64,000 bases of DNA from an uncultured Amylibacter sp. GTDB taxonomy: Bacteria; Pseudomonadota; Alphaproteobacteria; Rhodobacterales; Rhodobacteraceae. Shown here piece by piece: positions 28,632-36,466 of the stretch. The stretch is taken from contig OX044354.1 in NCBI GenBank assembly GCA_943846615.1, positions 248,001-312,000 of the forward strand. Direction: 5' to 3'. Position 1 is the stretch's first letter, and every line of letters starts with the position of its first letter. Under the pieces are notes generated by a model that saw nothing but the letters and a program-made list of their open reading frames with translations, had not been told where the DNA came from and did not search any database. Made by a program: the position numbers and the translations under genes.

Positions 28632-29240
28632 CTACTGTGCGTAACGCGAAAATTTGCGCCGTGGATCAGGGCCTTGACCCAGAAACCCCTGCACCACAGA
28701 TGCCAAATGTTGCGTCACCCGCGCCTTCTGGTCTTGGCGTTGCGCGGCAAATGCCTTCGCGAACGAGCCTGTCAACGCTTCGAGGTCTGCCTCGATGATT
28801 GTTGGGGCCAATAACAGGTTTCCAGACTTCACATCGACGACGCTGATCGAAAAATTGATGTGATGCACACCAACATCGGTGCGCTCCATGCGCCGTACAC
28901 GCGTGGTTGGCGATTTGAAATCATGGATCACGATTTCCAACCCCACCTTGCGCCTTCCGCCTAGCTTTTGTGATCCCAGTGCCGTTGCCTCTTTCATCAA
29001 TGCGGACACCTTGGCGCTGGCGTTCCCCTGCCCTTTGCCGGTCCAAACGATATTCGCCGCACTACCAGACACCCGCGCATTGGGGTGAATTTGCACATTA
29101 ATCCCATCAACCGACCAACGATTGGTTTCAAATGTAGAAATAGGGGAATTATAGTGCGTTCGCCACAAACTCCCTTGTGCGAAACTGCTGTTTCCCAGCG
29201 CAAAACTGGCAACTACGCCTAAAATAACTGCAAACTTCAT
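28632..29240 (-). CDS. DUF6778-like exported protein
   Basis: The 202-residue product begins with a signal peptide (about residues 1-21, ending NSSFA). The mature part alternates strands and helices: VQIHPNARVSGSAANIVWTG, GRRKVGLEIVIHDFKS and VHHINFSISVVDVKSGNLL. A basic tail ends it. This matches what I recall of a family annotated DUF6778 in Rhodobacteraceae, several of which are lipoproteins; this one has no lipobox and would be soluble in the periplasm. Function unknown. It lies between tRNA-Leu and the divergent glnB and appears to be a single-gene unit. Confidence 0.7.
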   Translation of the reverse strand: MKFAVILGVVASFALGNSSFAQGSLWRTHYNSPISTFETNRWSVDGINVQIHPNARVSGSAANIVWTGKGQGNASAKVSALMKEATALGSQKLGGRRKVGLEIVIHDFKSPTTRVRRMERTDVGVHHINFSISVVDVKSGNLLLAPTIIEADLEALTGSFAKAFAAQRQDQKARVTQHLASVVQGFLGQGPDPRRKFSRYAQ

Positions 29241-29432
29241 TAATAATCACCCAATTCTTAATTTCCCCAACTTGGCCTAACAGCGTGAAACGGGTCAAGA
29301 ACCGTTGCACGCCGTTGCATATTTTATATATGGGGCGTCTTTACAAATTCACAAGCTGTCTATTTTTTGTGCAATTTGCCTAAAAAAAAGGCACACACTG
29401 ACAAACCGATCCAGCCACAATAATTTCAGTAA

Positions 29433-29837
<405 letters not shown>

Positions 29838-29867
29838 TTAAGAATAAGTAAGAAAGGGAACTCAATC

Positions 29868-31274
29868 ATGAGTGCACAAGATCTCGTAAAACGCATTGCG
29901 GACGAAGACATCCAATATGTCGACGTACGTTTCACAGACCCACGTGGTAAACTACAACACGTAACGGTCATCAACGACGAAGTCGACGTAGACTTCCTAG
30001 AGGGTGGTTTCATGTTTGATGGTTCATCCATCGCTGGTTGGAAATCTATTGATGAATCCGACATGAAGTTGATCATTGATTGCGACAGCGCATACCTTGA
30101 TCCATTCTATGCTGAAAAAACATTGGCCGTTCACTGTCACGTAGTTGAGCCAGACACTGGTGAAACATACGAGCGTTGCCCACGTTCAACAGCAATGCGC
30201 GCCGAAGAGTACTTGATCGCATCAGGTATCGGCGACACATCTTTCTGGGGTCCAGAAGCAGAATTCTTCTTGTTCGACGATGTTCGTTACTCAAACTCAA
30301 TGAACAAAGTGTCATACGAAGTTGATGCCGCAGACGCGTCATGGAACACAGACACAGAATTCGAAATGGGCAACATGGGCCACCGTCCAGGTGTTAAGGG
30401 CGGCTACTTCCCTGTAAACCCAACAGACGCATCACACGATCTTCGCGGTGAAATGTTGTCTACGATGAAAAACATCGGCATGAAGGTTGATAAACACCAC
30501 CACGAAGTGGCGTCATGTCAGCACGAATTGGGCCTTGTTTTCGGCACAATGACAAAACAAGCGGACGAGCTGCAAAAGTACAAATACATCGTACACAACG
30601 TTGCACACGCTTACGGTAAATCAGCAACATTCATGCCAAAACCAATCTACGGTGATAACGGCACGGGTATGCACGTGAACATGTCAATCTGGAAAGATGG
30701 CAAACCATTGTTCGCAGGCGACAAATACGCTGATCTATCTGACGAAGCATTGTTCTTCATCGGTGGTATCCTTAAGCACGCAAAATCATTGAACGCTTTC
30801 ACAAACCCATCAACAAACTCATACAAACGTTTGATCCCAGGTTTCGAAGCTCCAGTTCTACGTGCTTACTCTGCATCTAACCGTTCTGGCTGTGTACGTA
30901 TCCCATGGGCTGAATCACCCAAGGCAAAACGTGTTGAGGCTCGCTTCCCTGATCCAGCAGCAAACCCATACTTGTGTTTCGCAGCATTGTTGATGGCTGG
31001 CCTTGACGGCATCAAAAACAAAATCGATCCAGGCCCTGCGTCTGACAAAGATTTGTACGACCTACCAGCAGAAGAGCTGGCTGGCATCCCAACTGTATGT
31101 GGTTCACTTCGTGAAGCACTTGAAGAGTTGCGCGGCAGCCATGCTTACCTAACAGAAGGTGGCGTGTTCACAGAATCTCAAATCGAAGGTTACATCGAGT
31201 TGAAAGAAGAAGAGAACACAATGTATGAACACACTCCACACCCTGTGGAATTCCAAATGTACTACAGCTGCTAG
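29868..31274 (+). CDS. glnA: Glutamine synthetase type I
   Basis: GlnA, at 468 residues, condenses glutamate and ammonia with ATP and is the main route of ammonium assimilation. Catalytic-domain signatures are EAEFFLFDDVRY (metal-binding Glu), GIGMKVDKHHHEVASCQHE-type sequence and GTGMHVNMSIWKDG. NRSGCVRIP and EARFPDPAANPYLCFA follow. The adenylylated tyrosine lies in DKDLYDLPAEE, so activity should be controlled by GlnE. The glnBA operon is compact and ends at a strong terminator. Codon use is highly biased, consistent with high expression. Confidence 0.98.
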   Translation: MSAQDLVKRIADEDIQYVDVRFTDPRGKLQHVTVINDEVDVDFLEGGFMFDGSSIAGWKSIDESDMKLIIDCDSAYLDPFYAEKTLAVHCHVVEPDTGETYERCPRSTAMRAEEYLIASGIGDTSFWGPEAEFFLFDDVRYSNSMNKVSYEVDAADASWNTDTEFEMGNMGHRPGVKGGYFPVNPTDASHDLRGEMLSTMKNIGMKVDKHHHEVASCQHELGLVFGTMTKQADELQKYKYIVHNVAHAYGKSATFMPKPIYGDNGTGMHVNMSIWKDGKPLFAGDKYADLSDEALFFIGGILKHAKSLNAFTNPSTNSYKRLIPGFEAPVLRAYSASNRSGCVRIPWAESPKAKRVEARFPDPAANPYLCFAALLMAGLDGIKNKIDPGPASDKDLYDLPAEELAGIPTVCGSLREALEELRGSHAYLTEGGVFTESQIEGYIELKEEENTMYEHTPHPVEFQMYYSC

Positions 31275-31311
31275 GGTCTATCCCAAACAGTCTAACATTT
31301 GATCTAAACCG

Positions 31312-31342
31312 AAAGCCCCGCAGATTTCTGCGGGGCTTTTTT
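31312..31342 (+). terminator. Rho-independent terminator after glnA
   Basis: A 13-bp stem (AAAGCCCCGCAGA / TCTGCGGGGCTTT) with a 2-nt spacer runs into a T tract, 37 bp after the glnA stop. Confidence 0.92.
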
Positions 31343-31502
31343 GTTCAAGGACGGTTTTACGTGCGCCTGTGATCGCCAGCCCCCTACCATGCCTGATCCA
31401 GTTTTGATTCATTTTTTACACTAACGTCCGTATTGAGCCCAAATTGACACAGGCAGTGGCGCACCCTAATGTCCGCTGACTTAGGACCGTAGGGGAAGTA
31501 TA

Positions 31503-32288
31503 ATGGTTGTGTGGAGACCTGAGCGTCGCAACAGGAATATTGGCACAAAAAGCTCTGGTTACTCCAAGTCGAACGACATGCGAATTCCGGAAAGCTGGCT
31601 GGACAAGCACGGAAACTGCTCACTCTACTATGAACGCCTTGAACTTGCTCATGTGGAGAAAATTTCAATTGGCAGTTTTGAGACAAGCATCATTTATGAC
31701 AAGCCCCATGATGGCTTCTCTTACGGTTGTTCTCCTGCCGACGTCAAAAAACTTTTAACACTGGTGTCTGCATCAATTCCTGCGATGCCGGATATAATTG
31801 CTTTTCGACAACCGACCCGGAAGCAGCGCCAACAGTTCCCAGTTTGGGGTCGATTCTTGTACTATGCAGAGTTTGGTAAGAATGAAGGCACAGCAATTGT
31901 TCTCGAATCCCAAGAGTTGGGTACTTCGCTGAGGCGGTCAAAAAACATGAACCTAGAGGACCGTGCCGAATACGAGCGCCTCATTGGTGATGGGCATTCT
32001 TTTGTAGAAACCAAACGCTATTTTGAAGCTCAACTTGCGGAGGATGGCATCCGAAACACGAAGCTGTATCGCACCTTGCTTCACGAACTTGGTCATTTGG
32101 CAGATTATCACCAAAAGGTTCTTAGTGAAGAAACCGCCCTTGATCCGGATCATGATGTAGCTGCTGATCTCTATTTTTCTAGACCGACTTCGGTGCGCGA
32201 AGTTTTTGCTCATAGATTTGCTGAAGACCTCGGTCGACTTTTGAGAGCTGACCATGAGATTCCTTTTGCGCCTCAGCCATTCCTGTAA
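31503..32288 (+). CDS. Putative HExxH zinc metallopeptidase, orphan
   Basis: I do not recognise the family. The 261-residue protein starts at an ATG with AGGGGAAG just upstream. No signal peptide or membrane segment is evident. The N-terminal 25 residues are basic and probably disordered. Around residue 198 the motif LLHELGHLADYH gives HExxH with a further His at +5 (HExxHxxxxH), and a candidate third ligand is in SVREVFAHRFAEDLG about 45 residues on. That spacing resembles gluzincin-type peptidases (HExxH plus a distant Glu). The gene stands alone between a terminator and a gene-free repeat-bearing region, so it is probably accessory. Activity is predicted from the motif only. Confidence 0.65.
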   Translation: MVVWRPERRNRNIGTKSSGYSKSNDMRIPESWLDKHGNCSLYYERLELAHVEKISIGSFETSIIYDKPHDGFSYGCSPADVKKLLTLVSASIPAMPDIIAFRQPTRKQRQQFPVWGRFLYYAEFGKNEGTAIVLESQELGTSLRRSKNMNLEDRAEYERLIGDGHSFVETKRYFEAQLAEDGIRNTKLYRTLLHELGHLADYHQKVLSEETALDPDHDVAADLYFSRPTSVREVFAHRFAEDLGRLLRADHEIPFAPQPFL

Positions 32289-32842
32289 CCAGACCCTCCA
32301 AACGCAACCACCAACGGCAGGAAAGGCCCCCCTTAGCTGCCCTTGCCATTTTCAAATTATGTGTGACGTCAGCATTTGATAAAGGGGGGGAGAATTTGTG
32401 GATAATATGCATGGTAGTTACGACCCAACCACCACAACAGTCCCAAGCTATGCGAAAATGCCACCTCATCCGATGTTTTATACGCCCAAATCACCTTAAC
32501 AAACCCTTACCAAAACACCGCCAACGCACGCCGCCTTCACCGCACCTTAACCCCATTAAACTTTCGCAAACACTTCCCTCCGCCCACGTTAACCATTCAC
32601 GCCCCAATCCCCCCATTCCGAAACCTTTTGTTAACCCCGTTAACCTTTTCGAAACATTCACGGTTATTTTCGTTAACCTTTGCAACGAAGATGAAATCTA
32701 GACGTAATACCGACGCGATACAGACATAAAACAGACACCTAATTTCGACCATTTTCGACAATGGTAACGCACCGCGCGCTAGCCTAAGGAATTTCAGATT
32801 TCGAACCCTTATACTTTCAGTATACCGAACCCGATCACATCA
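32289..32842. other. Convergent intergenic region with GTTAAC cluster
   Basis: These 554 bp lie between two convergent genes and contain no credible coding sequence. The middle is C-rich and purine-poor on the plus strand. Four GTTAAC palindromes fall within 90 bp (32588, 32630, 32639, 32672), two of them as a TTAACCCCGTTAAC pair, close to but two bases shorter than the spacing of CtrA full sites. A perfect DnaA-box 9-mer (TGTGGATAA) is at 32397-32405. The repeat shared with the 47.9-kb region lies at 32700-32727. Confidence 0.5.
32700..32727 (+). repeat. Copy 1 of a 28-bp intergenic element
   Basis: The element begins AGACGTAATACCGACG. Its reverse complement matches 47897-47924 at 25 of 28 positions, including 16 consecutive bases. 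A second shared 12-mer, CGTTAACCTTTG, lies 17 bp upstream at 32671-32682 and also near the other copy. Both copies sit between convergent genes, so they are unlikely to be promoters of the neighbouring genes. Confidence 0.65.
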
Positions 32843-33643
32843 TCACCCACCCGCCAAAACCGCCCTCAAACTAACGCGTTCATCCCGCGTCAAACGATCA
32901 AACGGCACCACAATGCTGTGAATCCCAAACACCACTGCTTCGGACTTGGGCAGCTTACAAAACGACTGCCGTTCAACCCGCATCCATTGTTCCGAAAGTG
33001 GATCATGCGGCCGCCCCTCGCCGCCGCGACGGGGTTGGTGCAAATGCGGATCGCTATACACCAACCAATTCGCCCGCCACATATCTTGTTCGGGCCGCAT
33101 CATCGCAAACATCCGCTCCACACGCCTCGCTAAATCGGACCCATAATCCTCCACAGGGTCATGGATCGCGGTCATCGGGCGCATAAATTTCTCGCTCAAT
33201 GTCCAACTGGCTGGGAAACACATAGCCCCCGCCGTCAATACATGCTCATTCCCACGCCGTTGCATCACGCACAAATCTTGCTGTACCAGTGAACGTGCTG
33301 TAAACATTGGATTTTCCAAATCAATGAAAACCCCAACCCCATCGGGACGGATCACCTCGTTCACCCCAACATCATACCCATCGATCAATGCGACAGCCGC
33401 CAACAGATGCTCTAACAACTCGCGCTCGCCTTCATGTGCACTGTCATCCACCATCAAAACCTTATCGCGTTTTGTAGCTAGCAGATGATCCGCATATGCC
33501 ATCTGTCGATCAAAAGCCGTATCAACAATAACCCAATCCGCACGTGACATCGGGTTCAGTCCTGGCAACCGTTTTAAACGCGGATCATCCCAAGGTGAAA
33601 TCGGCAAGCTATCTTGGAAAATATTGTGAAAATCTTCATCCAT
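32843..33643 (-). CDS. Heme-dependent oxidative N-demethylase family protein (DUF3445)
   Basis: This 266-residue protein has the DUF3445 pattern: LPGLNPMSRADWVIVDTAFDRQMAYAD near the N-terminus, LAAVALIDGYDVG, the central LVQQDLCVMQRRGNEHVLTAGAMCFPASWTL and the C-terminal WMRVERQSFCKLPKSEAVVFGIHSIVVP. Characterised members carry heme in a PAS-like fold and oxidatively demethylate secondary amines such as dimethylamine. The conserved His and Arg positions for heme and substrate appear present, but I cannot assign them individually. No electron-transfer partner genes are adjacent, so its reductase must be elsewhere. The gene downstream of it is convergent. Confidence 0.85.
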   Translation of the reverse strand: MDEDFHNIFQDSLPISPWDDPRLKRLPGLNPMSRADWVIVDTAFDRQMAYADHLLATKRDKVLMVDDSAHEGERELLEHLLAAVALIDGYDVGVNEVIRPDGVGVFIDLENPMFTARSLVQQDLCVMQRRGNEHVLTAGAMCFPASWTLSEKFMRPMTAIHDPVEDYGSDLARRVERMFAMMRPEQDMWRANWLVYSDPHLHQPRRGGEGRPHDPLSEQWMRVERQSFCKLPKSEAVVFGIHSIVVPFDRLTRDERVSLRAVLAGG

Positions 33644-33661
33644 TGCAACAGATTACACACG

Positions 33662-34108
33662 CTACCAGTTTTGCTCAATCTCCCAATCCTTAGGCTTATC
33701 CGTTACTGGTGTACTCCGCCCATCGAAAATCGCGCCATTTCCCTTAAAACAATAATGTTTAAACCCGTTTTCAATGCTGGTGGCATAGCAATCGCTGAAC
33801 CCTAAAATCGGTACACTGGTCATCACGGCGGGCTTATTGTTGATAAACACTTCCAAACTCCGACGTCTATTTTGCGCCGAAATGCGCAATGTTTCACCAT
33901 TCAGCCATGAAAACCGCACCACAAACCGATCCAACCCGTTGCTAACATCTTTTGTGCATTTTCCAATCGCATCTGCCACTGGCCCTTGGGGGTCGCCAAT
34001 CCCATCAACTGCTACCTGTGTCGCATACATACATTCGCCAAATTCATGCCAGCTGTCCGCCCACGCCGCTGACGGCCAGATTAAGACACATAACAGTGCT
34101 AGTCTCAT
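33662..34108 (-). CDS. Exported protein of unknown function
   Basis: About 148 residues starting at the ATG at 34108 (MRLALLCVLIWPSAAWADSWHE), preceded by GGAG at a good distance; another ATG two codons upstream is possible. The signal peptide should be cleaved after AWA. The mature domain has five cysteines, including those in GECMY, GKCTKDV, SDCYATS and KHYCFKG, so disulfides in the periplasm are likely. I do not recognise the family. It lies 18 bp upstream of the DUF3445 gene on the same strand and is probably cotranscribed with it. Confidence 0.68.
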   Translation of the reverse strand: MRLALLCVLIWPSAAWADSWHEFGECMYATQVAVDGIGDPQGPVADAIGKCTKDVSNGLDRFVVRFSWLNGETLRISAQNRRRSLEVFINNKPAVMTSVPILGFSDCYATSIENGFKHYCFKGNGAIFDGRSTPVTDKPKDWEIEQNW

Positions 34109-34268
34109 ACCCATTCTCCACTTGCCCTCGCACAACTTACGCCGCACGCCTTAACAAGCCCCCAAAATCAGTGTTCAAATTTTAGTTATTCACCAAAACC
34201 GACGCATATGCCGCTTTCGGACAAGCGTGGCTTTGAAATCATCACTTTGCTAAACACAGGAGGCGGAT

Positions 34269-35597
34269 ATGAAAGATAAGTATTCAAACAGTCGCAAAAT
34301 CGACCCATCCAAAGGATCGCACCTGCCTGATGGCACCCCAAACAACGGTGATCGTATTGAAATCGGCCCGACCCTGCTCGCGATGCAAGAATGGGAGGCC
34401 GCTGGCCTCACCCTGCCCAATCTGGAACGTATGCGTGCCTTTCGACATCAACGTCTGACCCAACACATCGTTGATCGAGATTGGGGCGGTCTGTTGATGT
34501 TTGATCCTCTAAATATCCGCTACGCCACTGACAGCACCAATATGCAATTGTGGAACACCCACAATCCGTTTCGCGCGGTCTTGTTATGCGCAGACGGTTA
34601 TATGGTTATCTGGGATTACAAAAATTCCCCTTTCTTATCCACGTTCAACGAGCTGGTGCGCGAACAACGCTCTGGTGCCGACCTGTTCTACTTTGATCGC
34701 GGTGACAAAGTTGATGTGGCCGCTGATGCCTTCTCCAAGGAGGTGCGCGACTTAATCAACGAACACGGGGGCGGCAACAACCGCCTAGGTATGGACAAGG
34801 GCATGTTGCACGGCATTCGCGCGCTCGAAGCCCAAGGTTTCGAAATCATGGAGGGAGAAGAGTGCACTGAAAAATCCCGTTCGATCAAAGGCCCTGATGA
34901 AATTCTGGCCATGCGCTGCGCAAGCTATTCATGCGAAATGGCCGTCAAAGAAATGGAAGATGCCGTGCGCGTTGGCATGTCCGAAGATGAAATCTGGGCG
35001 GAATTACACCGTGCCAACATCGCACGCGGCGGCGAATGGATTGAAACCCGCCTGTTGGCCACCGGGCCACGCACAAACCCATGGTTTCAAGAATGCGGCC
35101 CACGTCGTTTGCAAAACAACGAAATTCTGGCCTTTGATACTGATCTTATCGGCACCTATGGCATCTGCATCGACATTTCGCGCACTTGGTGGATCGGCGA
35201 TGAAAAACCCCGTGACGACATGATCTACGCCATGCGCCATGGCCATGAACATATCATGACCAACATGGACATGATGAAACCAGGCGTTTCCCTGCGTGAT
35301 CTGACATTCAAAGGCCATCAATTGGATGATCAATATATGAAGGGCAAATATGGGTGTCGCTTCCACGGTGTTGGCCTGTGCGATGAATGGCCCCTTATCA
35401 CCTACGCCGACAAATACGTCGAAGGCGCATTTGATTACGAACTGGAGGCAGGTATGGTATTATGCGCCGAGGCGTTGGTAACTCCCGAGGGTGGCGACTT
35501 TTCAATCAAGTTGGAAGACCAAGTTTTGGTCACCGAAGATGGATATGAAAACCTAACAAAATACCCTTTCTGTCCACATTTGATGGGCGAAACCTAA
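34269..35597 (+). CDS. dddP: DMSP lyase DddP (M24B-fold)
   Basis: DddP cleaves dimethylsulfoniopropionate into acrylate and dimethyl sulfide in the cytoplasm. The 442-residue protein matches roseobacter DddP along its whole length, including the hallmark N-terminal RKIDPSKG...DGTPN and the LLMFDPLNIRYATDSTNMQ region. The iron ligands known from Ruegeria lacuscaerulensis DddP correspond here to D290, D292, D302, H366, E401 and E416. The proposed catalytic Asp corresponds to D372 in HGVGLCDEW. All are present at a constant offset of 5 residues, so the enzyme is probably active. It has the M24 pita-bread fold but is not expected to be a peptidase. AGGAGG precedes the ATG. No dmdA or acu genes are adjacent. 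Confidence 0.96.
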   Translation: MKDKYSNSRKIDPSKGSHLPDGTPNNGDRIEIGPTLLAMQEWEAAGLTLPNLERMRAFRHQRLTQHIVDRDWGGLLMFDPLNIRYATDSTNMQLWNTHNPFRAVLLCADGYMVIWDYKNSPFLSTFNELVREQRSGADLFYFDRGDKVDVAADAFSKEVRDLINEHGGGNNRLGMDKGMLHGIRALEAQGFEIMEGEECTEKSRSIKGPDEILAMRCASYSCEMAVKEMEDAVRVGMSEDEIWAELHRANIARGGEWIETRLLATGPRTNPWFQECGPRRLQNNEILAFDTDLIGTYGICIDISRTWWIGDEKPRDDMIYAMRHGHEHIMTNMDMMKPGVSLRDLTFKGHQLDDQYMKGKYGCRFHGVGLCDEWPLITYADKYVEGAFDYELEAGMVLCAEALVTPEGGDFSIKLEDQVLVTEDGYENLTKYPFCPHLMGET

Positions 35598-35608
35598 GGG
35601 CTTCGCCC
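35585..35608. terminator. Hairpin between convergent dddP and reb operon
   Basis: GGGCGAA (35585-35591) pairs with TTCGCCC (35602-35608), and the dddP stop codon is in the loop. No T tract follows on either strand, so any terminator role is uncertain. It is the only hairpin in the 18-bp gap separating the two convergent units. Confidence 0.4.
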
Positions 35609-35615
35609 AACAATC

Positions 35616-35777
35616 TCATTTTACGCTCATGCCCTGTACGGCGGCAACAACGGCATCGTTTGCAACTTTCATCGCATCTAATACCTCTTGTTCACTTGCC
35701 ATATGCGCTTCATCGGCTGACGCCTCAACCTTCGACTCAGCTTTTGCTTTTGGCTTCTTCGCGGTTTTCTCTGTCAT
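35616..35777 (-). CDS. 53-residue protein closing the reb operon
   Basis: This small gene starts at an ATG that overlaps the stop of the preceding gene (TGATG) and encodes 53 residues. The first 15 residues are Lys-rich (MTEKTAKKPKAKAESK). The rest is a predicted helix (SEQEVLDAMKVANDAVVAAV) that echoes the VNDQVLDAI start of the neighbouring RebB-like protein. Translational coupling and position make it part of the R-body operon. Short accessory Reb proteins that help R-body assembly are known in Caedibacter, but sequence alone does not show which role this one has. Confidence 0.65.
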   Translation of the reverse strand: MTEKTAKKPKAKAESKVEASADEAHMASEQEVLDAMKVANDAVVAAVQGMSVK

Positions 35778-36199
35778 CAGCTATCCTTCGCTTTCTTTGG
35801 TGTACGACGCCGTTTCTTCACTGGCGCTTTGGCATTTGCACGGGGCGCCTTAACGGTCTCTTGAACGTCACCATAGGTATCGCGCAAATCATCCATGAAC
35901 CCTTTCAGCTCTTTCAACGTATCAACCAAGGGTGCTGTACCAAATCCCTGCTTTGCCAATTCAATGGCCTCTTTGGGATCGGATTCCATGATCGCCTTAA
36001 CCGCCGCCGTCGTCGCCGCGTTTTGCAAAATATATGCCTGTTGTTGTTGATGAACAGTATTTTGCATTGCCAAGGCAACTGAATGAGCCATCAATTGAAA
36101 CGATAACGCATCAACATTTGCATCGACATTGCCTGCTAACGTTGCATTCAATTCCTTGATGGCATCGAGGACTTGGTCATTCACACTGGTCTTTTCCAT
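35777..36199 (-). CDS. RebB-like R-body protein with basic C-terminal tail
   Basis: The 140-residue product starts with the RebB-like VNDQVLDAIKELNATLAG. It keeps the middle signature in altered form: FQLMAHSVALAMQNTVHQQQQAYILQNAATTAAVKAIM, where the QQQ stretch followed by an Ala/Thr-rich helix is typical of RebB proteins. A helical middle (about 90-115) and a strongly basic tail (APVKKRRRTPKKAKDS) are additional to the family's usual length of about 80-110 residues. It is the third gene of the reb operon, 3 bp after the second and overlapping the fourth. The role is inferred from position and similarity. Confidence 0.78.
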   Translation of the reverse strand: MEKTSVNDQVLDAIKELNATLAGNVDANVDALSFQLMAHSVALAMQNTVHQQQQAYILQNAATTAAVKAIMESDPKEAIELAKQGFGTAPLVDTLKELKGFMDDLRDTYGDVQETVKAPRANAKAPVKKRRRTPKKAKDS

Positions 36200-36202
36200 T
36201 AG

Positions 36203-36463
36203 TTAAGAACCCAAAATAGAATGCGTGCCCGAAGAAGATTGTGCGCCCAGGATTTGCGTCACACATAAAGTCGTCATGGCATTAGAGGTGATTGATGCCT
36301 GCTGCTGTGCGTTCACTTGGTTATCAGCGGCTATTCCTGCGGCCTTTGCCATGGATTGATACAACGTACCCAACGCAACCGCTGGCGCTTGTGCGACATT
36401 AGATACATTGTTCTGCGAAACTTCATCTGTGATTTGATCATTAACGGATGTTGGAAATGCCAT
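36203..36463 (-). CDS. rebB: RebB-family R-body protein (second copy)
   Basis: This 86-residue protein begins MAFPTSVNDQITDEVSQNNV, the RebB start. It continues through APAVALGTLYQSMAKAAGIAADN and the QQQASITSNAMTTLCVTQILG helix. It is a clear paralogue of the upstream gene, with about half the positions identical by eye. RebB proteins polymerise into R-bodies, hollow protein ribbons that are coiled at neutral pH and can extend abruptly. A cysteine occurs in the C-terminal helix of this copy only. The start lies 3 bp after the stop of the first copy, so the two are cotranscribed. Confidence 0.9.
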   Translation of the reverse strand: MAFPTSVNDQITDEVSQNNVSNVAQAPAVALGTLYQSMAKAAGIAADNQVNAQQQASITSNAMTTLCVTQILGAQSSSGTHSILGS

Positions 36464-36466
36464 GCG

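Noticed and set aside
29305..29320. Sigma-54 promoter upstream of glnB
   Set aside because: TTGCACGCCGTTGCAT resembles the -24/-12 pattern, but the spacing between the conserved G and GC is one base short and the first GG is missing. Better read as a CGTTGCA direct repeat.
32397..32405. Chromosomal origin at a perfect DnaA box
   Set aside because: One 9-mer box is expected about every other 64-kb window by chance, and no dnaA, gidA, hemE or parAB genes are nearby.
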